DNA of 43,362 bases, taken from a bacterium. Its GTDB lineage: Bacteria > Verrucomicrobiota > Verrucomicrobiia > Limisphaerales > UBA11358. Under the pieces are notes generated by a model that was not told the origin of the DNA, ran no database searches, and saw nothing but the letters and a program-made list of their open reading frames with translations. Positions 26,822-33,855 of the stretch are shown here, piece after piece (position 1 is the stretch's first letter; the number at the start of each line of letters is the position of its first letter). The translations under genes were made by a program, and so were the position numbers. The stretch spans positions 1-43,362 of the forward strand of contig JAJXYT010000019.1 in assembly GCA_021780375.1 (NCBI GenBank), written 5' to 3'.

Positions 26822-27322
26822 TTAATGGTGGTGCCGGAAGAGCCGTTCCCGGTTTTTGAACAGATACCAGACGATGGCCACATTGAGGATCAGCACGATC
26901 AAAAGGCCGATGGAATAATGGTGTGGTGCGTTGGGACGGGGGATTAATTCAAAAATTTCGATCGGAATGAAAAATGCCGATTCACCAATGGCCAGCCAGA
27001 TGGCCCATTTGGCGCGAAACGACAGCCCTATCCCTTCGATGAGCAAGAACAATCCGCCGAGAAACGTACCCGAGGCCACCTCGCGGACGTTGGCGGGGGT
27101 GATAGTGTCGAGCCAGTCGCCAATCCTGGTGAAAAAAGCCCGCTCCGGGTCGAGATGCACCCATCGCAAAAATTGATCAAACGCGTCCGACAGATCCCGG
27201 TTTGCCAGCGTGAAGACGCCCAAGGCCAGCAGGAGCAGCGCCGCCCCTTTAATCAACTTGATCGCGGCGATGAAATACAGCGTCGGCGCGGGTTTTTTTG
27301 AAGGTTTGATTTCAGTGGCCAT
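26822..27322 (-). CDS. DUF2127 family membrane protein
   Basis: This 166-residue inner-membrane protein has four likely helices: about 15-40 (LYFIAAIKLIKGAALLLLALGVFTLA), 83-100 (GTFLGGLFLLIEGIGLSF), 103-122 (KWAIWLAIGESAFFIPIEIFEL) and 133-155 (YSIGLLIVLILNVAIVWYLF). The positions of the charged residues, the GLxLRxKWA-like turn and the YLFKNRERLF end match DUF2127. The function is unknown. It lies 22 bases downstream of the AI-2E family gene on the same strand. Confidence 0.85.
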   Translation of the reverse strand: MATEIKPSKKPAPTLYFIAAIKLIKGAALLLLALGVFTLANRDLSDAFDQFLRWVHLDPERAFFTRIGDWLDTITPANVREVASGTFLGGLFLLIEGIGLSFRAKWAIWLAIGESAFFIPIEIFELIPRPNAPHHYSIGLLIVLILNVAIVWYLFKNRERLFRHHH

Positions 27323-27344
27323 CGAATCTGGTTTCGCATTGATT

Positions 27345-28346
27345 TCAGGATGCCGCGGGCGGCGGGGCGGCTGACGGGGGCGCGGCCTCGACCACCTGGT
27401 TGTGTGACGCCTCCACCTTGAGGTAATGCAGGACCACCGGCGCGAGGATCATGCCGGGAATGCCCATCAGTTTTTCGCCCAGCACCAGGCCGATGAGGGT
27501 CAGCCACATCGGGTTTTTGATCCGGTCACCGATGATTTTGCTGTTGAGGAAATATTCCAGCTTGTGGATGGCGATGAGAAAAATGAGTGCGGCGAGCGCC
27601 ATGTTCGGCGAAAGGGTGAAACTGACGCCCACGATGAGGGTGTTACTGATGATATTGCCGATGATGGGCAATAAGCCGCACAGAAACGCGAACACCACCA
27701 GGACCGTCTTGTAAGGATAACCGTTCCAGATCAGAAAGACCGCGGTCAGCGCGGTATTGAACAGGGAAATGACGATTTGAGCGCCGATCACCCTGGAAAA
27801 GCTGCGGTAAAAGGTCCGGGCACGAACATCCAGTTCGCGCACCACCGTGGCGTACAGACTGTCCCGCGAAGTGTTGGGGTCGTTCTCCGTGCCCCAGGTC
27901 GCGTTGAGGAAAAGTCCCATCGCCACCACCAGGCCGATCAGCAACAAAACGATTTGAAACGCGGCGGCGCGCACATGCCGGCCGACATTGGCGACATCTT
28001 CCTTGACCTCATTGATCGCGACCGTTTTCAGGCTCGCGTAATCGGTGAACGGCAGTTCCACCCCCTGCTTTTCCGCGTATTCGACCACGGCGGGAATCGT
28101 GGTTTCGGCAATCTTCGGCGCGGCGATGTAAGCCTGGCGTGAAAAATAAAACAACCCGCAGCCGATGGCGACGACTGCGATAAGATATAGTGTCACGCCC
28201 AAAAATTTGCTGCGGCCGAAACTGAATTGCTGCAATGCGAAGTAACCGAACAGCACGGTCAGGATCAGGGTTCCCAAATGCAGCCAGCCGATCAGCAGCA
28301 GCAACCCCGCCATGATCACGTAGGAGATGCGCGCAGACTGGCTCAT
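27345..28346 (-). CDS. AI-2E family transporter
   Basis: This 333-residue protein has about eight membrane helices and the family's conserved core, with YFALQQF early, then FLIWNGYPYKTVLVVFAFLCGLLPIIGNIISNTLIVGVSF and KLEYFLNSKIIGDRIKNPMWLTLIGLVLGEKLMGIPGMILAPVVLHYLK near the end. Members export diverse small molecules or work as sodium/proton antiporters; the name reflects E. coli TqsA. The tail is Ala/Pro-rich. I start at the ATG at 28346, 17 bases after the glycyl-tRNA synthetase stop; the longer frame would overlap that gene. Confidence 0.92.
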   Translation of the reverse strand: MSQSARISYVIMAGLLLLIGWLHLGTLILTVLFGYFALQQFSFGRSKFLGVTLYLIAVVAIGCGLFYFSRQAYIAAPKIAETTIPAVVEYAEKQGVELPFTDYASLKTVAINEVKEDVANVGRHVRAAAFQIVLLLIGLVVAMGLFLNATWGTENDPNTSRDSLYATVVRELDVRARTFYRSFSRVIGAQIVISLFNTALTAVFLIWNGYPYKTVLVVFAFLCGLLPIIGNIISNTLIVGVSFTLSPNMALAALIFLIAIHKLEYFLNSKIIGDRIKNPMWLTLIGLVLGEKLMGIPGMILAPVVLHYLKVEASHNQVVEAAPPSAAPPPAAS

Positions 28347-28363
28347 GGCTGACTCATACACCC

Positions 28364-29962
28364 TCAGCGGATTTTCGGCAGCAACCAATTCAGCAATTCG
28401 CCAATCGCCAACCGCTCCTGCTTGCCGTCATCGCGGTAACGCACCGTTACCGTGTCCTTCCACTGCGGCTGCTCGCCCAACGTGTCGAAATCAATGGTCA
28501 CGCAGAACGGCGTCCCCGCTTCGTCCTGCCGGCGATAGCGGCGGCCAATCGCGCCCGCGTCGTCGTAGAAAACATTCATGTGCGGACGCAGCCGGTCGCG
28601 CACGTCCCGCGCCTTGTTGACGAGCTCAGGTTTGTTCTTGAGCAGCGGCAGCACCGCCACCTTGATGGGCGCGACCCGCGGATGAAATTGCAGCACCACC
28701 CGCGTTTCCAGCTTGCCCTTTTCATCGGGCATCGTGTCTTCGTGGTAGGCATTGCAAATCAACGCCAGGATGAGCCGGTCCACGCCCGCGGACGGTTCGA
28801 TGACGTGCGGGAGGTACTGGCCCTTCGCCAGACCATTCGCGTCTTCGGTCGCATCTTTTGACGCCTGCCCCTCGGCGACCCCGGTTTTCACCAGATATTT
28901 TTTCCGGTTCTCGTAATAACGCCGCCAGAGTTCGTCCTGTTTCTCTTTTGGCAATTTGCCCCAGGCGGCGCGGAGCTCCTCGTCGAATACGCCCATCGAT
29001 TTGCGCGAAAAACGCTCGTGCTGGCTCAAATCGAAATCGCCGCGGGCGGCAATGCCTTCCAGTTCCTCGCCCGTCAATTCACCCTGTTCGTCGCGTTTGC
29101 TGAACGGGAATTTGTAAAGAATGTCCACCGTGGCGCGGGCGTAATGCGCCAGTTCCTCCGGCTTTTGCCAGTACTCGACCAGCGTGTTTCGCGGCAGGCC
29201 GATGCCTTCGTAAAACGCCAGGCGTTCCGCGACCCAGTATTTATGCCACGCTTCCCAGCCCCACGAAGAAGTGTCGAGTGTCGGGTGTCGAGTGTCGAGT
29301 TCAGCGCCGGGCGTCACGCGGCCTTTGATCGCCTCCACCACTTCGTCCGGTTTGATGAAGAATTCCAGTTCCATTTGCTCGAACTCGCGCGAGCGGAAGG
29401 TGTAATTGCGCGGGGTGACTTCGTTGCGGAACGCCTTGCCAACCTGCGCGATGCCGAACGGCACCTTCTGACGCGACGTTTCCAGCACGTTTTTGAACTG
29501 CGCGAAAATCGCCTGCGCGGTTTCGGGCCGGAGATAGGCCACGGCGGAGGCATCCTGCACGGGGCCGACATAGGTCTGGAACATCAGATTGAAGGCCCGG
29601 GGCGCGGTTTTCTCGCCATGGCATTCGGAAACCGTCTTGCTCGGTTTTTGCGGACAGGGAATTTCGCCGGTTTGATCAGCCCGAAAGCGGCCCTGGCACG
29701 TCTTACAGTCAATCATCGGATCGCTGAACGTGTCCACGTGGCCGCTGGCTTTCCAGATTTGCGGCGACATGATGATGGTGGCTTCCAGGCCGACCACGTC
29801 GTCGCGCTGGCGGGTCATGGTCTGCCACCAGAGCTCCTTGACGTTGCGCTTGAGTTCGGCGCCCAGCGGGCCGTAATCCCAAAAACCGTTGATGCCACCG
29901 TAAATTTCCGAGGATGGGTAAATAAATCCGCGCCGCTTGCACAGCGACACGATTTTTTCCAT
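28364..29962 (-). CDS. glyS: Glycyl-tRNA synthetase, homodimeric class II type
   Basis: This 532-residue enzyme charges tRNA-Gly in the cytosol. It starts with KIVSLCKRRGFIYPSSEIYGGINGFWDYGPLGAELKRNVKELWW, the alpha2 GlyRS signature. Motif 2 includes GIAQVGKAFRNEVTPRNYTFRSREFEQMELEFF, and motif 3 has EPSAGVDRLILALICNAY. The C-terminal anticodon-binding domain carries VAPIKVAVLPLLKN. Residues about 219-232 are encoded by a four-unit GTGTCGA-type array at 29271-29298, in the variable stretch just before SSWGWEAWHKYW. The frame is open upstream to 30163; I use the ATG at 29962 because conserved sequence begins there, but an earlier start is possible. Confidence 0.94.
   Translation of the reverse strand: MEKIVSLCKRRGFIYPSSEIYGGINGFWDYGPLGAELKRNVKELWWQTMTRQRDDVVGLEATIIMSPQIWKASGHVDTFSDPMIDCKTCQGRFRADQTGEIPCPQKPSKTVSECHGEKTAPRAFNLMFQTYVGPVQDASAVAYLRPETAQAIFAQFKNVLETSRQKVPFGIAQVGKAFRNEVTPRNYTFRSREFEQMELEFFIKPDEVVEAIKGRVTPGAELDTRHPTLDTSSWGWEAWHKYWVAERLAFYEGIGLPRNTLVEYWQKPEELAHYARATVDILYKFPFSKRDEQGELTGEELEGIAARGDFDLSQHERFSRKSMGVFDEELRAAWGKLPKEKQDELWRRYYENRKKYLVKTGVAEGQASKDATEDANGLAKGQYLPHVIEPSAGVDRLILALICNAYHEDTMPDEKGKLETRVVLQFHPRVAPIKVAVLPLLKNKPELVNKARDVRDRLRPHMNVFYDDAGAIGRRYRRQDEAGTPFCVTIDFDTLGEQPQWKDTVTVRYRDDGKQERLAIGELLNWLLPKIR
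29271..29298 (+). repeat. Four-unit heptamer array inside glyS (GTGTCGA)
   Basis: Four seven-base units read GTGTCGA, GTGTCGG, GTGTCGA and GTGTCGA on the plus strand. On the coding strand this contributes the residues LDTRHPTLDTS, themselves a visible two-fold peptide repeat (LDTRHP/LDTSSW). The array length of 28 bases is not a multiple of three, so the flanking bases must restore the frame. It lies in a variable loop of the enzyme and evidently leaves the frame intact. Confidence 0.88.
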
Positions 29963-30268
29963 GAACGCATTTTCTTTCGGGTCAGCCACAGGCGGGGCAG
30001 TGTTTGCGATGGGCGCGTGGCTGTAAATGAGATTTTGAGCGGCGTGGCGAGGTGCGGATGCGTGAGTTTCACGCGCGATGCGTGAAAATTTTACGCACCA
30101 CGGCATTTCTGCCTCCGCGGAAATCCAATTTCCGGCGGTTTTGCCCGAAATACCGTATGGCACCGGTACTGCTAAGAAAATTTACAGAATAAGCATTGAC
30201 AGGCGGTGCGATTGGATTAGACTCCGCCAACTATCACCGAGAGCTAAAATTAAAAACCAAGTGAACGT
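29963..30268. other. Intergenic stretch between glyS and the prepilin-like gene
   Basis: Up to about 30163 this stretch may encode an N-terminal extension of glycyl-tRNA synthetase if an earlier start is used. Beyond that I see no gene. It should hold divergent promoters for glyS and the prepilin-like gene; a promoter-like pair for the latter is listed separately. Confidence 0.5.
30196..30223 (+). promoter_or_regulatory. Sigma-70-like promoter for the prepilin-like gene
   Basis: A perfect TTGACA at 30196-30201 is followed after 16 bases by TAGACT at 30218-30223, which matches TATAAT at four of six positions. It lies 45 bases ahead of the ATG at 30269, and the surrounding leader is AT-rich. 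The call rests on motif match and position only. Confidence 0.45.
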
Positions 30269-31135
30269 ATGAAAAGAATTCTAAAACAAAAAAAGGCCTT
30301 CACGCTGATTGAACTGCTGGTGGTGATCGCCATCATCGCCATTCTGGCGGCCATGCTGCTGCCGGCGCTCGCCGCCGCCAAGCGCAAGGCGCAACGCATC
30401 AATTGCATCAGCAATCTCAAACAAATTGGCATCTCCTTCCGGATGTGGGGAGACGACAACAACGGTCAGTATCCGATGACGGTTACTTGTGCCAATGGCG
30501 GCGCCGAAGAAAATGTTAATAGTGCGCAAAATCCAAACCTTTCAATGACTCCGCCGACACCTTGGACGGCGGGACTTCATCCGGCGCAGTGCTTTACCGT
30601 GATGTCGAATACGTTGGATAATCCGGCATTGCTGGATTGTCCCTCGGATTCCACCGCGCCTCACAGCAGTGCGGCCACGAATTGGTTTGAACTCTATGCT
30701 AATCCTAACGCCGCCCCCTCTGGCCAGACTGCGTTCAACGCCAGTTATTTAAGCTATTTTGTTTGTGGTGATTCCATTGATACCCAACCCCAGTCCATCC
30801 TGGCGGGTGACCGCAATATCGGCAGCGACCAGGCTCTTGGTGCGGGACAAAACGCCCCAGGGATGTATAATCCCAATCCCGCTAACCCTCCCCCTTCCGC
30901 TTCCAGTAACGGCCCAAACGGCTTGGGAATAGCTGGTAGTGGCACCGGAGCTACTTCGCTGAAGGGTTTAAATTGGGGGTATTGGGCGTGGTCGGCCAAC
31001 GATATTCACCTGGGGGCCGGCAACCTGCTGCTGGGTGACGGCAGCGCCCAACAGGCAACCATCTCCGATTTGCAGAACGACTTGGTAAACGCCACGAATG
31101 GGGCGACCCTATATCCGTTTTATAATTTCCCGTAA
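30269..31135 (+). CDS. Prepilin-type N-terminal cleavage/methylation domain protein
   Basis: This 288-residue protein is a type II pseudopilin-like protein of the large Planctomycetes/Verrucomicrobia/Lentisphaerae expansion. The leader [17 protein letters not shown] is cut before a Phe-Thr-Leu-Ile-Glu core, with the methylated Phe and Glu at +5. A hydrophobic helix ends with [18 protein letters not shown], followed by [24 protein letters not shown]. The C-terminal part contains the H-X9-DG motif (His, nine residues, Asp-Gly, in [14 protein letters not shown]). The protein would be inserted in the inner membrane and assembled by a PilB/GspE-type machine such as the one at 8534-14633. It stands alone between its own promoter and terminator. 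Confidence 0.93.
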   Translation: MKRILKQKKAFTLIELLVVIAIIAILAAMLLPALAAAKRKAQRINCISNLKQIGISFRMWGDDNNGQYPMTVTCANGGAEENVNSAQNPNLSMTPPTPWTAGLHPAQCFTVMSNTLDNPALLDCPSDSTAPHSSAATNWFELYANPNAAPSGQTAFNASYLSYFVCGDSIDTQPQSILAGDRNIGSDQALGAGQNAPGMYNPNPANPPPSASSNGPNGLGIAGSGTGATSLKGLNWGYWAWSANDIHLGAGNLLLGDGSAQQATISDLQNDLVNATNGATLYPFYNFP

Positions 31136-31162
31136 CCTGCCGGGGTGTTAATTGACTATGAA

Positions 31163-31193
31163 CGAGGCGTCCGAAAGGACGCCTCGTTTTTTT
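31163..31193 (+). terminator. Intrinsic terminator of the prepilin-like gene
   Basis: A perfect ten-pair stem (CGAGGCGTCC at 31163-31172 with GGACGCCTCG at 31177-31186) closes on a GAAA tetraloop and is followed by seven T residues at 31187-31193. It starts 28 bases after the stop codon. This is the clearest intrinsic terminator in the window. Confidence 0.95.
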
Positions 31194-31268
31194 GCGGCGA
31201 CGCGCTGAAGTCCACCCTGGTTATGCGGTAAATCCCTTAACAGCGCGTCTGAAGATCCCATATTCGTC

Positions 31269-31356
31269 GTAGCAGCCGACGTGAGTCGGCTCAAATTCCC
31301 TTGTGATACGCCGCTGCGGTCCTGTAGTCAGAGCCAGCTCACGCTGGCTGCTGCTA
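31269..31356. repeat. REPIN-like inverted pair 1
   Basis: The left half (31269-31293) starts GTAGCA and then forms a hairpin GCCGAC-GTGA-GTCGGC. The right half (31331-31356) is the inverse type, a GCCAGC-TCAC-GCTGGC hairpin followed by TGCTGCTA. Each half has a six-pair stem and a four-base loop, and the two loops are complementary (GTGA/TCAC). A GTAG head followed by a hairpin, present as an inverted pair, is the known layout of REP sequences served by RAYT (TnpA-REP) transposases. This copy sits between the prepilin terminator and the end of tadA. Confidence 0.8.
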
Positions 31357-31371
31357 TTTCTCAGACACGCT

Positions 31372-31896
31372 TTAACAATTATCAGGAATCTGGCCGTCGG
31401 TCTTTCGCTTCGGCTTCCCGGAAAGCCGCTGTTCGGTAAAAAAATCCTGCAACAAGGAGCGGCATTCCTTCTCGCGCACACCCCGGGTGATCTCACAACA
31501 ATGGTTCAGCGAGGGAAACTGCAATAAATTCATCGCGCTTCCCGCTGCCCCGGCCTTCAGGTCGCTGGCGCCGAACACCACGCGCGCCAGCCGCGTGTGC
31601 ACCATGGCGCCGGCACACATCGGGCACGGCTCCTTGGTCACATAAAGGATGCAATCGGTCAACCGCCAGCCGCCCACCACCGCCTCCGCCTGCGTGAGCG
31701 CCAACATCTCCGCGTGGGCGGTCGCGTCCTTCAGCAATTCGACCTGATTAAATGCCCGGGCGATGACATGTCCTTCGCGCACAATCACCGCGCCGACCGG
31801 GACTTCGCCTGCTTCATACGCCTTGGCGGCCTGGCGCAGCGCCTCGCACATGAAAAAGTCGTCGCTGTGCAGGTCAATGACGGGTTCATCCTGCAT
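31372..31896 (-). CDS. tadA: tRNA-specific adenosine deaminase
   Basis: This 174-residue enzyme converts the wobble adenosine of tRNA-Arg(ACG) to inosine. The zinc site and catalytic residues are complete: His61 and Glu63 in ATAHAEMLAL, and Cys91 and Cys94 in KEPCPMCAGAM. The FGASDLKAGAAGSAMNLL stretch and the NH(C)CEI segment are typical of TadA. A TTG two codons upstream (31902) is also in frame; I use the ATG at 31896, with GGAA just ahead. REPIN-like elements lie on both sides of the gene (31269-31356 and 31908-31976). Confidence 0.94.
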   Translation of the reverse strand: MQDEPVIDLHSDDFFMCEALRQAAKAYEAGEVPVGAVIVREGHVIARAFNQVELLKDATAHAEMLALTQAEAVVGGWRLTDCILYVTKEPCPMCAGAMVHTRLARVVFGASDLKAGAAGSAMNLLQFPSLNHCCEITRGVREKECRSLLQDFFTEQRLSGKPKRKTDGQIPDNC

Positions 31897-31907
31897 TTCC
31901 AAATATC

Positions 31908-31976
31908 GTAGCAGCCGACGTGAGCCGGCTCATTCTTTTTTTGAGAAAATCAGAGCGAACTCACGTTCACTGCTAC
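31908..31976. repeat. REPIN-like inverted pair 2
   Basis: The left half (31908-31932) is the same sequence as in pair 1 apart from one base, GTAGCA plus the hairpin GCCGAC-GTGA-GCCGGC. The right half (31953-31976) is inverted and ends in TGCTAC, an exact complement of the GTAGCA head. Read on the minus strand the right half is GTAGCA, then GTGAAC-GTGA-GTTCGC. A T-rich spacer with TTCTTTTTTTGAGAA separates the halves. The right half overlaps the 3' end of the NUDIX gene. Confidence 0.85.
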
Positions 31977-32462
31977 AAATTCCTCCAGCGTCCATTCATT
32001 CCGGCCATCCGGGTGGCAATGGCAATGGGCCGCAAAAAAACCGCCCCGGTGTTGCCAGAACCAGGGCCAGATTTGCTCGCGATCGGTCCGGGGGATTCTC
32101 AATGAAGTCAGCGCCTCCCGCGGGAAGAATTGAAACCGGCCTTCGGCATGGGGCGGCGGCAGCAGCTGCAACTTCGCCTTCAATTCGAACAGAAACATCA
32201 GCCAATGCGTTTGGCCTTGATAACCGTGTTCGCTGACCAGGCCGGCCAGATGCAAATCGGCGGTTCGCACCTTGATGCCCAATTCCTCTTGCGCCTCGCG
32301 GCCGGCGCAGGCGTAGGGCGACTCGCCGATGTCCATTTTTAACTTTCCGCCGCACGGGCTCCAGAAACCACGGTTCGGCTCCTGTGCGCGCTCCAGCAGC
32401 AGGACGTCGTCGCGTTCATTGAAGCAGTACAGCAGGGTGGCGATTTTGTAGGGCAGCGGCAT
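31950..32462 (-). CDS. NUDIX hydrolase whose last codons lie in a REP element
   Basis: This 170-residue protein has a NUDIX fold and a motif close to the consensus: GGKLKMDIGESPYACAGREAQEELGI, where the REAQEELGI helix is canonical and the spacing from the first Gly to the Glu is two residues longer than usual. The start LPYKIATLLYCFNERDDVLLLERA is typical of MutT-like enzymes, which hydrolyse nucleoside diphosphate derivatives. The substrate cannot be told. The final residues VAVNVSSL and the TGA are spelled by the right half of REPIN-like pair 2, so the original 3' end was probably replaced. I use the ATG at 32462 over the TTG two codons upstream. Confidence 0.88.
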   Translation of the reverse strand: MPLPYKIATLLYCFNERDDVLLLERAQEPNRGFWSPCGGKLKMDIGESPYACAGREAQEELGIKVRTADLHLAGLVSEHGYQGQTHWLMFLFELKAKLQLLPPPHAEGRFQFFPREALTSLRIPRTDREQIWPWFWQHRGGFFAAHCHCHPDGRNEWTLEEFVAVNVSSL

Positions 32463-32513
32463 TGACAATTTCGGATTTTCGATTTATGTGCGACGCGATT
32501 TTAGAAAATGGCT

Positions 32514-32541
32514 CGTAAATCGTAAATCGTATATCGTAAAT
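32514..32541 (+). repeat. Four-unit heptamer array before leuB (CGTAAAT)
   Basis: Four seven-base units read CGTAAAT, CGTAAAT, CGTATAT and CGTAAAT. The unit is a rotation of AAATCGT, the heptamer of the array at 26790-26817, on the same strand. The array ends eight bases before the leuB ATG and occupies the place of a ribosome-binding site. Confidence 0.88.
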
Positions 32542-32549
32542 TTGTTCGG

Positions 32550-33653
32550 ATGAAAACATTCAAAATTGCGGCGCTGGCCGGCGACGGCATCGGGCCGGAA
32601 GTGATGCGCGAAGCCATCAAGGTGTTGCGCCTCACGGAAACGAAATTTGGTTTCCGGCTCGACCTCGCCGAGGCCCCCGTGGGCTGGGCGGGGATTGACG
32701 CCGCGGGCAAGGCGTTGCCGGACGCCACCCTCGCCCTCTGTAAAAGCTCGGACGCCATCCTGTTCGGTTCGGTGGGCTTGCCGGACCGCGATCCGACGAT
32801 TCCCAAGGCGGAACGCCCCGAACGCGCCGCTCTGCTGCGCATCCGCAAGGAATTCGGCCTCTTCGCCAATTTGCGGCCGGTGCAACTGCCCAAAGCCCTC
32901 GCCCACGCGTGTCCGTTGTCAAAAGAACGGCAGGGCGGCGGCATTGATATTCTGGTGGTGCGTGAGTTGACGGGCGGCCTGTATTTCGGCCAACCCAAGA
33001 AGACTGAAGACATTGCCGGCGGCCAGCGGGCAATTGACACGATGGTCTATACGACGCCGGAAATCGAGCGCATCGCCCATGTCGCATTCAAAGCCGCGCG
33101 ATTGCGGCGCAAAAAAGTCACGAGCATTGACAAAGCCAATGTGCTGGAAAACGGCGTGCTTTGGCGCGAGGTCGTCACGCGGACCGGTCAACAATATCCC
33201 GACGTAACGCTGGAACATATGTTTGTGGACAACGGCGCCATGCAGCTCGTGTTGCGGCCGACGCAGTTTGACGTGATGCTTTGCGAAAACATGTTCGGCG
33301 ATATCTTGAGCGATGAAGCGGCGGCGCTGGCCGGTTCGCTCGGCATGTTGCCCAGTGCCAGCCTCGGCGTGACGAGCGGTGAAAAAACATTTGGCTTCTA
33401 TGAACCGGCCGGCGGCACGGCGCCGGATATCGCCGGGAAAAATCTGGCGAATCCCCTTGCCCAGATCTTGTCGGCGGCGCTCATGTTGCGCCATAGCTTT
33501 GGTTTGAACGAAGCGGCGGCGGCAATTGAGGCCGCGGTGAAAAACGCTATCACCGCCGGCCATCGCACCGGCGATATCTTCAGCCCCGGCGAACCCAACG
33601 CCCGCAAGATCGGCACGCGCGAAATGGGTGATGCCGTTGCGGCGGCCATTTGA
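32550..33653 (+). CDS. leuB: 3-isopropylmalate dehydrogenase
   Basis: This 367-residue enzyme oxidatively decarboxylates 3-isopropylmalate in leucine synthesis, using NAD and a divalent metal. Evidence includes IAALAGDGIGPEVM at the start, the substrate loop ERPERAALLRIRKEFGLFANLRPV, VVRELTGGLYFGQPK, the catalytic Lys in TSIDKANVLENGVLW, the metal Asp residues in DVMLCENMFGDILSDEAAALAGSLGMLPSASLG, and the NAD motif YEPAGGTAPDIAGKNLANPLAQILSAALMLRHS. The fit to LeuB is full length. No other leu genes are adjacent. A heptamer array stands directly in front of the ATG, and no Shine-Dalgarno sequence is visible. Confidence 0.96.
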   Translation: MKTFKIAALAGDGIGPEVMREAIKVLRLTETKFGFRLDLAEAPVGWAGIDAAGKALPDATLALCKSSDAILFGSVGLPDRDPTIPKAERPERAALLRIRKEFGLFANLRPVQLPKALAHACPLSKERQGGGIDILVVRELTGGLYFGQPKKTEDIAGGQRAIDTMVYTTPEIERIAHVAFKAARLRRKKVTSIDKANVLENGVLWREVVTRTGQQYPDVTLEHMFVDNGAMQLVLRPTQFDVMLCENMFGDILSDEAAALAGSLGMLPSASLGVTSGEKTFGFYEPAGGTAPDIAGKNLANPLAQILSAALMLRHSFGLNEAAAAIEAAVKNAITAGHRTGDIFSPGEPNARKIGTREMGDAVAAAI

Positions 33654-33655
33654 GA

Positions 33656-33799
33656 ATGAAAAGTCTGACCGAACATCTTTGGTTTGAAACGCCTCACCGG
33701 CGCGATTATCTCAACGTCACCGTGGCCGTCGAACAGCTTGTCCGCAAAAGCGGCGTGCAGGAAGGACTTTGCCTCGTCAATGCCATGCATGGCGACTGA
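33656..33799 (+). pseudogene. yjbQ: Truncated YjbQ-family gene (N-terminal stub)
   Basis: The ATG follows the leuB stop by two bases. The 47-residue frame starts MKSLTEHLWFETPHRRDYLN and continues TVAVEQLVRKSGVQEGLCLVNAMH, then ends GD and a stop. That is the start of the YjbQ (UPF0047, secondary thiamine-phosphate synthase) family. The full family is about 130-140 residues, and after NAMH members continue with ITASVFINDDE-type sequence holding the active site. Here the homology stops exactly at NAMH, so the gene is cut. The bases after it are less GC-rich and unrelated. The rest of the gene is not seen in the window. Confidence 0.82.
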
Positions 33800-33855
33800 A
33801 CGAATGAATCAGACAAAACTAACCCAATAAAGCTTCGTGGAGATAAAAACACCCG

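Noticed and set aside
29018-30085. Plus-strand ORF of 355 codons
   Set aside because: It is antisense to glycyl-tRNA synthetase motifs.
30196-30223. Ribosomal or riboswitch leader before the prepilin-like gene
   Set aside because: The leader after the promoter-like motif is only about 40 bases and shows no folded motif.
26790-32541. Heptamer arrays as a CRISPR or minisatellite locus
   Set aside because: There are no spacers, the units are only seven bases and the arrays are scattered.
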